Below are positions 56,892 to 64,000 of a DNA stretch of 64,000 nt, piece by piece. The position numbers and the translations under genes were made by a program. Position 1 is the stretch's first letter, and each line of letters starts with the position of its first letter. The notes under the pieces were generated by a model. The model ran no database searches, had not been told where the DNA came from, and saw only the letters and a list, made by a program, of their open reading frames with translations. Where the stretch lies: contig NC_083382.1 of the NCBI RefSeq assembly GCF_031755915.1, positions 62,001 through 126,000 on the forward strand, written 5' to 3'. Source of the DNA: Ziziphus jujuba (taxonomy: Eukaryota; Streptophyta; Magnoliopsida; Rosales; Rhamnaceae).

Positions 56892-56975
56892 TTGGAAAGT
56901 CTTCAAAGCTAAACTTGAATGTAGCTTCAAACGTTGAACCAAGACTGATTGCCAATTTAACCAATGTTCCAGTTT

Positions 56976-57870
56976 AATATCTACAAAACTGGATTCTTTG
57001 AATTATTTTATGTGGAGATCATAGATGCCTCCCTTAATTCCAAATTTAGGAATTCTACATCATATAACTGATGATGAACATCCATTAGAAGAACTTCAAA
57101 TAGAAACTAACAAAAGCATTGCAAGCAGCGAAGTTCATAATCCAAATTATCAATTGTGGATTAATAACGATGGTCTTTTTGCAACATGGTTGATTGGAAC
57201 AATGACAGCTAACATACACAGCTTCAATTTCGGCCTGCATACAGCTTTTAGTCTTTGGCACACCATTGAAGAGCATCTGTTGCTAGCTAGGAAGGAGAAG
57301 GAAATTTATCTGATTGATCATCTATGGGATTGCTGAAAGGATCGGCAACCTCAGATGAGTATCTCAAAATCTTCAATTCTATTTGTGATAATCTCTCTGC
57401 AATTGCAAAGCCAATAAATGACTTAGATAAATTCTTTCATCTATCTAGAGGATTAGGCCATAAATATCATGATTATAGGTTTGCTATGCTATCAAAATGT
57501 CCATATCCAATGCTTATAGAGTTTTTTCTCTCTTTAAAAAGTCATGAACAAGTCCTAAAAAAATTTTCAGAAGAAAAACAAGATTTGAATCAAGAACATG
57601 CATTTGTTGGCCAAAGAGGTCATTGGGCAGGAAAAGGAATTGGTGGCAAGTTCAATTTGTGCAGACGTGGTTTCAATCCTGCAAGCTATTCTGTGCAAAG
57701 TTGTGGAGGCTTTAATTACTCAACACAAGGCTGTGGAGGCTCCCTCTCATTCAACATAGCAACTAGACCATCTTCAAACACCACTCAGAACCTGAAACCC
57801 CCTCAAAATGAAGTAGTTGCATGTCAAATATGTGTTAGACCTTATCATACGGCTCCTAACTATTAGAATA
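56976..57870 (+). pseudogene. Copia-C gag
   Basis: Ty1/copia gag: KLDSLNYFMWRS, a TAG, then MPPLIPNLGILHHITDDEHP, LWINNDGLFATWLIGTMTAN and AFSLWHTIEEHLLLARKEKE in 57025-57336. After a one-base shift, 57324-57866 continues GSATSDEYLKIFNSICDNLS (UBN2 domain), a Gly-rich region, and the zinc knuckle CQICVRPYHTAPNY, where the last ligand Cys has become Tyr. An amber codon follows. Pseudogene. Confidence 0.88.
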
Positions 57871-58060
57871 GATATGACCCAATGAATGAAGCCAATGGAA
57901 TCAATAAAGCTAATGCTGCCTATAAAATTCAAGAAGAACCCACATTCTTTGTAGATTTTGGAGCCACATCCCACATGATTAATGATATAGGTACCTTATC
58001 AAACTCTAAACCATATAAGATCATCCGAGAATCCCCAAGGGACTCTTTATATCTTTATTT
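57871..58060 (+). pseudogene. Copia-C protease start
   Basis: Reads NRYDPMNEANGINKANAAYK, then EEPTFFVDFGATSHMINDIG. The protease motif 'DSGATSH' has DFG instead of DSG, so the active site is lost. Homology stops near 58060, where unrelated sequence leads into an oppositely oriented copia fragment. Confidence 0.82.
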
Positions 58061-58128
58061 TGAAGAGCCAATATGTAAAAGCAGCTTGCAAACCACTCTT
58101 TATTTTAACTTTTTAAAATACAAAATGG

Positions 58129-58156
58129 GTTTGGCTCTCCAAATTTGGGGAGCCAA
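58129..58156. repeat. 28-bp near-palindrome at copia junction
   Basis: tttggctctccaaatttggg followed by gagccaaa; reading the opposite strand gives the same text apart from one base pair. Lies at the boundary between the plus-strand Copia-C and minus-strand Copia-D fragments. Confidence 0.75.
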
Positions 58157-58159
58157 AAA

Positions 58160-59187
58160 TACTCTTCATTATTTAATTGCTCTATATTTTTCTTCGTTGC
58201 TTGAATGGGAAATAGTAGGTTTCTTTTTCTTATGACCAATAGAGTATGTTTGCACCAAAATAAATGCAAAATCAAATGGTACTTCGTTGTGTTAAAAGGC
58301 AACTAGCTCAGTCAGCATCACAGCATCCTTGAAGTGAATTTGAGCTTTACTTTAAGAAACATAAACCACAGTTCATTGTGCCACAAACATACCTTAGTAT
58401 ATGTTTAATTTCTCGAAAATGCTACTATATGGGATTTTGAAAATGCTGACAGACTTGATTCACAGCTTGCTGAATGTCTAGCCTTATGAATGTGAGATAT
58501 TTAAGTGCTCCCACTAGGCTTCTATATTTTATAGTATTAACAAGAAAATGATGATTGCTAGAGACAACTTGTTTAACAGGGATTGGTGTTGCCATATGTG
58601 TAGCTCCTAACAAGTTTGCTCTTTTTAGGAGGTCATGAGCATACTTTTTCCGAAATAAGAATAGTTCACCATGAAAGGGCCAAACATTAATACCCAAAAA
58701 ATAATGGAGACAACCAAAATCCTTTAGAGAAAAATCCTTGTTTATCCGACTGACAAAAACAACTATTAAAGAAGCATTAGAACTTGTCAAAAGTACATCA
58801 TCTACATATATGAGGAGAAGAGTGATGTCCATATTATTCTTGAAAATAAACAAAGATGAATAAACTCTACTGCACTTGAAACCCAAACTAATTAGATTTT
58901 GAGATAAACGATCAAACCAAGCTCTAGAAGCTTGTTTTAGACCATAAAAATATTTCTTTAGAAGTCTCACATAATCTAGGTGTTTGATATCAATGAAATT
59001 TGGAGTTGCCCCATGAAAACTTTTTCTTTAAAATGTCCATTCAAGAAAGCATTTTTTACATCAAGCAGCTTAACTATCCAACCAAATGAAACGACAATGG
59101 ATGTAATTAACCGAATGGAGCTTGGTTTTACTACTGGGTTGAAAGTCTCATCATAGTCTAGTCTTTCAATCTGTGTACAACCTTTTA
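58160..59187 (-). pseudogene. Copia-D reverse transcriptase and RNase H
   Basis: From 59187 down: KGCTQIERLDYDETFNPVVK, SIRLITSIVVSFGWIVKQLD, VKNAFLNGHLKEKVFM (RT N-terminus). After a shift, 58425-58970 gives the core KYFYGLKQASRAWFDRLSQN, LLLIYVDDVLLTSSNASL (YVDD at 55-58 of that frame), KDFGCLHYFLGINV and YRSLVGALKYLTFIRLDIQQ. RNase H decays further (DAD-stop-ASCLLTQRSTI, YWSQEKKPTISHSSNEEKYR) and fades near 58160. The upstream end is cut exactly where plastid rpl22 sequence begins (59186-59190). Confidence 0.87.
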
Positions 59188-59330
59188 CTATGAAAAAATT
59201 AAAACCTCGAGCTAGGGGATGAGGTTATCCAATAAAAAGATCCACTTATCATATAAGTATTGTACTAAAACATACAACTGTACATTATTATACATACTAT
59301 TTAAAGAACAAAATTGTCTTCGAAGAATTA
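59188..59330 (+). pseudogene. rpl22: rpl22 C-terminal fragment (plastid)
   Basis: Reads KKLKPRARG, an opal codon, then GYPIKRSTYHISIVLK, matching the C-terminal part of plastid ribosomal protein L22 ('[25 protein letters not shown]'-type). The N-terminal two thirds are absent because the insertion starts here, against the copia RT. Confidence 0.8.
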
Positions 59331-59464
59331 TAAGGTTAAATGACAAATATTTTTTTATAATAAAAATACAAATAAAATACGCCATATTATGCTTAAAAAA
59401 ATGGATGAATAAAAAAAAAGTACATCGATATGACATGTCATGATATGTATAGCAGTGAGGGATT

Positions 59465-60108
59465 ATGGGACAAAAAATAAATCCACTTGGTTTCAGACTC
59501 GGTGCAACCTAAGGTTATCATTCTCTTTGGTTTGCATAGCCAAAAAATTATTCACAAGATCTACAAAAAGATCAAAAAATACGAAACTGTATCAAGAATT
59601 ATGTACAAAAAAATATGAAAATATCTTCTAATGTTGAGGGAATTTCATGTATAGAAATTCAAAAATGAATTGATTTGATTCAAGTCATAATCTATATGGG
59701 ATTCCCAAAGCTATTTATAGAACCTAAAAGAATCAAAGAATTATAGATGACTGTACAAAATGAACTTAATTATGTGAACTGAAAACTCAACATTGCTATT
59801 ACAAGATTTGAAAACCCTTATGGAAACCCTAATATTCTTGTAGAATTCATAGTCGGGCAATTAAAAAAAGGAGTTTCGTTTCGCAAAGTAATAAGAAAAA
59901 CTATTGAATTAGCTGAGCAGGCAGGTATAAAAGGAATTCAAGTACAAATTGCAAGGCGTATCGACGGAAAAGAAATTGCACATGTCGAATGGATCAGAGA
60001 AGGAAAAGTTCCTCTACAAACCATTTGACTAAAACTGATAACTATTCTTATACAGTTCGAACTATATATGGGGTATTAGGCATCAAAATTTGGATATTTA
60101 TAGAATAA
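59465..60108 (+). pseudogene. rps3: rps3 (plastid), multiple stops
   Basis: ATG at 59465 begins MGQKINPLGFRLGAT, then a TAA at codon 16. The rest is traceable to the normal C-terminus: [101 protein letters not shown] at 60108. The C-terminal half is well kept, the N-terminal half has several stops. Ribosomal protein S3 of the plastid 30S subunit in origin; dead here. Confidence 0.9.
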
Positions 60109-60250
60109 GAATAATAGGCCTTTACTTGACTTATCTTTAGTTCTATTATATCCATCAAGTAATAGAACAAAAAATGACAAATTCTTTCATTCTTTTTCTC
60201 TTTAACTCAAAACAAAAATGAAATTCGATTAATCATTTGATATAATTGCT

Positions 60251-61743
60251 ATGCTTAATGTGTGACTCGTTGATTTCTTTAGGATTAGGATTCAAAAAAA
60301 GAAAGAAGTACCAGCCCATATTATGAACTAATAACTATTATATAACTAATATAGAACTAATAACCAACTTGTCGTTTCATATTATCTGTATATAAAAAAC
60401 CAGTCTAGATATGATATATTGGTCATATCAACATAGCAACTAAAATCTTTTTTGCATAAATAAGCAACAAGAAAGAAAAAAAAAACTAATCTGAGTCTGT
60501 GTTGTAAAGGAAAAAAAAAAAGCCCATAAATGGAAGGATGAGAGAAAGAGCAAAAAATATATATATATCAATGATATATGATTCCAATATGTAAGGTCAA
60601 TGAGTCATCTCATAACGAGGAATGTAATAAAGCATTAATACTGATTGGTCTATAATTATACAAAGCCATTCATAGAAAAAGAATCAAGAGCCACGAGCCA
60701 ATAAATACTGAGAGGATTGACTCGAGAACAAATCAAATTTCGTTAGGGGCTCCATTGTAGAAATCAGACTTAACCATTAATCGAGAAGCGATGGGAACAA
60801 TAAAACTTATGGATACATAAGATTATATTGAGAATGAATCTTAATGTCTCATTGGGTAGGATGGCAGAATGAACCAAAAACGAATTCATTTATTCTGAAA
60901 GGTCATGTCATAGACTACTCCTACAACTGAATATTGAAAGAGTAAATATCTGCGGGCAAAAATTTTGATTTTATTGGATTTCTAAATTTTGGCTGATCTG
61001 ATATGATAATAAAAAGCAAAACAAAATAAAGATTTGTTATAACCTTATAACAAAATGACTTTATCTATACTATTATCTTTAAATGTATCTCTAAATAAAA
61101 ATTCTCTATAAATTGAATCCATGTTTAGTTATATATCAAAACAAGATATACAAATTGCTAATAGATTAGATGAAATTTCAAAAAATCTCATGAATCAATA
61201 TATTTTTCAGTACATTATTCATTAAATACATAAATATAAATACATAGATATTATTTTTTAATCGTTTCAGTCGCAAGGAGTTGGATGAGAAGAAACTCTC
61301 ATGTCCAATTCTCTAGTAGAGATGGAATTAATAAACAACCATCAACTATAAGCCCAAAAGAACCAGATTCCATAAACATCATAGAGGAAGAATGAAAGGA
61401 ATATCTTATCGAGGTAATCAAATGAAAGGAATATCTTATCGAGGTAATCATATTTGCTTCGGTAGATATGCTCTTCAAGCGCTTGAACCCGCTTGGATCA
61501 CATCTCCATAAATTGAAGCCGGTCGACGAGCAATGACATGAAATGTCCACCACGGTGAGAAAGTATGGTTACATATATTCCTAGACAACCCAGTTATAAT
61601 AAGACCTATAGAAACCCATATGGCTTCGGGGAAAGGATCTCCTAACTATTGGGTAGCTATCATCAAGCCTGGTAGAATACTTTATGAAATGAGTGGAGTA
61701 GCAGAAAATATAGCCAGAACTCAATTCATTATTTCGGTACATG
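60251..61743 (+). pseudogene. rpl16: rpl16 with group II intron (plastid)
   Basis: The nine-base first exon ATGCTTAAT (60251-60259) is followed by the group II intron start GTGTGACTCGTTG. The intron runs to about 61352, with a recognisable domain V hairpin (agttggatgagaag...ctctcatgtccaattct, 61276-61313). Exon 2 from 61353 reads [20 protein letters not shown], contains a perfect in-frame 30-bp tandem duplication (units start at 61392 and 61422), then [15 protein letters not shown] and a stop, [19 protein letters not shown] block near the end (the KAISIAASKMPI segment) is missing. Intron retention shows DNA-level transfer. Confidence 0.9.
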
Positions 61744-61889
61744 AATGTAGAACCAAAAGAAAAGGTTTTTTGGATGAAACAAAAAAACTAATTGCAAGTT
61801 TCTTTTTTTTGTTTTGAACAAACAACATTTCTTTTTTTTTTTTTTTTTTTACTTCGCCTGTTATGTTAATTGAAAAAATTAGATAAAAA

Positions 61890-62232
61890 CTGATTCAACC
61901 CCAAAGCCATTTGAATGTAGTGAATAGCAATGAAGCTCGAGAATTAATGTGTATTCGAATCATAGAAGTTAGTAATCGATGATATGCTCATATTGGTGGC
62001 ATTATTGTTGCTGTAATCAAGGAAGCAGTACCAAATACACCTTTAGAATGTTTAGAAGTGATCAATTGTACATACTTATAAAGAACTCAAACGTGAGAGC
62101 GGTATGATCATACGATATGATGATAATGCTGCGGTTGTTCCAAAAGGAACTGGAATTTTTGGCACAATCACCCGGGAATTAAGACAGTTAAATTTCACTA
62201 AAATAGTTTCATTAGTGCCCGAAGTATTATAA
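61890..62232 (+). pseudogene. rpl14: rpl14 (plastid)
   Basis: Start codon changed (CTG where ATGATTCAACC is normal). Traceable: [29 protein letters not shown], an opal codon, [73 protein letters not shown] at 62232. A short internal deletion removes the codons between AAVV and PKG. Plastid L14 origin, non-functional. Confidence 0.88.
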
Positions 62233-62471
62233 CAAGAGACCATAACATAATTAATATAATTAACATAGTTATAATATTTAACTAAGCATTTACTGAGTAT
62301 TTAACTGAAATTGATTAAGTTATTTAGTAAATTGAGCTTTAGTATTAGTAGTAGATTGGTTGTGTCTCATGTATATGCCATTAAGAATTCATAATTAAAA
62401 CATAGAGAAAAACAGAAAGAAAGCATGTTGATTATATCAAAATTTGAGTACAACAATAATCTGAGTTTATC

Positions 62472-62876
62472 ATGAATAAAGACACTATTGTTGACATAAT
62501 AACCTCTATACAAAATGCTAACATGAATTAAAAAAAGAACAGTTCGAATACCACCTACTAACATTACTGAAAACATTGTTAAAACCCGTTCACGAGAATG
62601 TTTTATTGAAAACATGCGGAAACATCAGGAAAACAACAAAGATTTTTTTGTTTTAACCCTACGACATAGAAGGAATAGGAAAGGACCATATAAAGCTGTT
62701 TTAAATTTAAAACGGATCAATCGACCCAATCTATGAATATATTCTAACTATCAATGAATTCCTAGAATTTAGGTGGAATGGGGATTATAATTCTTTCTAC
62801 TTCTCAGGGTATAATTACAAACAAAGAAGCTCGATTAGAAGAAATTAGTGGAGTACTTTTGTGTTATATATGGTAA
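62472..62876 (+). pseudogene. rps8: rps8 (plastid)
   Basis: [19 protein letters not shown], then a stop with a one-base insertion. Continues in other frames: [65 protein letters not shown] and LCYIW-stop (62876). Several shifts and stops. Plastid S8 origin. Followed by a 34-base A-run. Confidence 0.86.
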
Positions 62877-62911
62877 TGCTTCTGATATGCGAATTATATG
62901 CGGAACTTTCA

Positions 62912-62918
<7 letters not shown>

Positions 62919-62952
<34 letters not shown>
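62919..62952. repeat. Poly-A run
   Basis: About 34 consecutive A in the rps8-infA spacer of the plastid insertion. The run may have grown from a shorter plastid A-stretch. Confidence 0.9.
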
Positions 62953-62954
<2 letters not shown>

Positions 62955-63022
62955 AGAGAGATGGCGGTTTTCTAATATCACCCCTCCTATATTAGTTGAT
63001 ACCTCAAGGAGTTTGACCTAAA

Positions 63023-63212
63023 ATGAAAGAAAAAAAAAGGATTCAAGAAGGTTGAATTACTGCATGACTGCCCAATGGTATAGTCTAAATTCATTTAGAT
63101 AATGAAAATCTAATTCTCGATTATGTTTGAGGAACAATTATAAGTAGTTTTTTTATACATATACGACGAGGAAATTGAAGCAAAAGTGAAGCAAGTCATT
63201 ATGTTTCAACTA
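63023..63212 (+). pseudogene. infA: infA (plastid), truncated at rearrangement
   Basis: ATG at 63023: MKEKKRIQEG, opal, then ITA and further stops; recognisable as plastid translation initiation factor IF-1 by IHLDNENLILDYV, SSFFIHIRRGN and the position after rps8. The last third (the RGRIIYR-type end) is replaced by psbE upstream sequence near 63210. Confidence 0.75.
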
Positions 63213-63389
63213 GTGGTGTTGGAAGAAAGATAGCTATACTGATTCAGTATACTCTAAAGACACCCTTGGTACAATATTGACAATCTCACAAAGAAAAGAT
63301 TTGATTTTATTAAATGGAAATGTATTGATTTCAACTTTTAGGGAATCGATGCCCCTTTTGCTGTACAAAAATGTGCAGAGCTTAACATG
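63213..63389 (+). promoter_or_regulatory. psbE upstream region (plastid)
   Basis: Plastid psbE 5' flank: ggtacaatattgacaatctc, gatttgattttattaaatgg, gagcttaacatgtctag. In plastids this contains the psbE operon promoter and 5' UTR; here it is only a passenger. Confidence 0.6.
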
Positions 63390-63638
63390 TCTAGAAGCAT
63401 AAGAGAACATTCTTTTGCTGATATTATTACCAATATTCGATATTGGGTCATTCATAGCATTACTATACCTTCCCTATCGATTGCAGGTTGGCTATTCATC
63501 AACACTGGTTTAGCTTACGATGTATTTGGAAGCCCTCGTCCAAATGAGTATTTTACAAAGAGCAAACAGGGAATTCCATTAATAATTGGCCATTTTGATC
63601 CTTTGGAACAACTTGACGAATTTAGTAAATCTTTTTAG
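63387..63638 (+). pseudogene. psbE: psbE-like full-length ORF (plastid)
   Basis: 83 codons without a stop, the normal length of the cytochrome b559 alpha subunit of photosystem II. The heme-ligand region [12 protein letters not shown] with its His is intact, as are [15 protein letters not shown] and [14 protein letters not shown]. Against the usual plastid protein there are about a dozen replacements (for example Gly3 to Arg, Arg8 to His, Phe31 to Ser in the membrane helix, Arg82 to Lys), mostly explained by C-to-T or G-to-A change. No transit peptide or nuclear promoter is evident, so I call it a fossil that has kept its frame by chance. Confidence 0.88.
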
Positions 63639-63648
63639 GAGACCTCAA

Positions 63649-63765
63649 TGACTATAGATAGAACCTATCCAATTTTTATAGTGCGATGGTTAGCTGTTCA
63701 CGGACTAGCTATACGTACCGTTCCTTTTTTGTGGTCAATATCAGTAATGCAGTTCAGCCAATGAT
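63649..63765 (+). pseudogene. psbF: psbF-like ORF (plastid)
   Basis: ATG at 63649 follows psbE by about 10 bases, as in the plastid operon. [20 protein letters not shown] keeps the heme His; the membrane helix continues [16 protein letters not shown] and stops one codon early (CGA to TGA), 38 instead of 39 residues. Cytochrome b559 beta subunit in origin. Confidence 0.85.
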
Positions 63766-63789
63766 AAATATAATCCAAATCATAAAGTT

Positions 63790-63905
63790 ACGAAACAATC
63801 AAACCCGAATGAACAAAATGTTAAATTGATTCGTACCAGTCTCTACTGGGGCTATTACTCATTTTTGTACTTATTGTTTTATTTTCCACTTATTTCTTCA
63901 ATTAA
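63790..63905 (+). pseudogene. psbL: psbL (plastid), ACG start, frameshift
   Basis: Begins ACG at 63790, the codon that in many plants is edited to AUG in psbL mRNA. SNPNEQNVKLIRTSLYWG is followed by a one-base deletion in the GGGG run, so LLLIFVL is out of frame; the original TAA is at 63905. Photosystem II L protein in origin. Confidence 0.85.
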
Positions 63906-63919
63906 AAGAAGAAAGGAGA

Positions 63920-64000
63920 ATGGTAAAAATATAGTAGGAATTCTCTTATGTCATTTGGAAGGATATAATGTTATAATTATCTATGGCTGTTTATGTCTCC
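63920..64000 (+). pseudogene. psbJ: psbJ start, degraded (plastid)
   Basis: ATGG at 63920 after a ggagaat ribosome-site-like stretch, in the position of psbJ after psbL. Only loose similarity (ata..agtaggaattctctt for ATACTACTGGAAGGATTCCT) and early stops. Cut by the window end. Confidence 0.6.

Larger units (their letters stand above)
59186..64000 (+). mobile_element. Plastid DNA insertion (NUPT-2)
   Basis: At least 4.8 kb of plastid-derived DNA, continuing past the window. The order rpl22-rps3-rpl16-rpl14-rps8-infA and its strand match the plastid S10-type operon of land plants; infA is then followed by psbE-psbF-psbL-psbJ, which in ordinary angiosperm plastomes lies many kilobases away. 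All genes carry substitutions, most ribosomal ones stops. Intergenic and intronic plastid sequence is kept. Confidence 0.92.

Noticed and set aside
57025..57336. Host gene of 103 codons
   Set aside because: It is the copia gag frame downstream of an amber codon.
1..64000. Mitochondrial genome with plastid inserts
   Set aside because: Base composition is far too AT-rich, and the density of CACTA, TRIM, SINE and gypsy elements with TSDs points to nuclear DNA.
59186..64000. Functional plastid genome segment
   Set aside because: Every ribosomal-protein gene has stops or shifts, psbL is frame-shifted, and infA is joined to psbE.

Overview
This window looks like nuclear DNA of a flowering plant, most likely a eudicot: it is AT-rich and full of nested LTR retrotransposons, CACTA DNA transposons and a TRIM, with two decayed insertions of plastid DNA (NUPTs). 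I found no intact host protein-coding gene. Nearly every coding similarity is a broken transposon, a plastid gene fossil, or a pseudogene fragment resembling 23-kDa jasmonate-induced proteins (JIP-23-like). Calls rest on reading the sequence and recalled knowledge of the families; no database search was run.

Layout. 1-708: plastid 16S rRNA fossil, joined directly to a copia gag/5' LTR fragment. 868-4049: first copy of a ~3.1-kb segmental duplication holding a JIP-23-like pseudogene. 4050-6664: 5' LTR and gag start of Ty3/gypsy element A. 6665-10477: CACTA-1, left end missing, right TIR present. 10478-11882: Copia-B remnant. 11883-12749: left end of a second CACTA. 12755-20601: gypsy element B with two LTRs and a perfect TSD. 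20602-21690: tandem-duplicated and unclassified DNA. 21690-24836: second copy of the segmental duplication, with an empty site for element A. 25250-26095: third, rearranged copy. 27310-41800: remains of a large CACTA element (CACTA-3) made of a ~225-bp tandem array, a leader and a transposase remnant, invaded by a TRIM, a GC-rich LTR and gypsy element D. 41800-44671: unclassified. 44672-51146: gypsy element C. 51147-56625: AT-rich DNA with a 5S-rRNA-derived piece, a SINE, an inverted copy of the duplication and repeat pairs. 56626-59187: two copia fragments in opposite orientation. 59186-64000: plastid insertion with rpl22-rps3-rpl16-rpl14-rps8-infA followed directly by psbE-psbF-psbL-psbJ.

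How the parts relate. The four gypsy elements share LTR ends TGATG...ATCA, a tRNA-Met primer site and a polyprotein whose C-terminus runs into the 3' LTR; these traits fit the CRM (centromeric) chromovirus lineage. Their pol genes are all disabled. CACTA-1 appears to be an internally deleted relative of CACTA-3: both have GCATCGCC-type inverted repeats, a similar leader and the same transposase C-terminal domain. Insertion order can be read in places: the segmental duplication predates element A, and CACTA-3 predates its TRIM, LTR and gypsy D insertions. The plastid block keeps the rpl16 intron and an unedited-looking ACG start in psbL, so it came by DNA rather than by cDNA.
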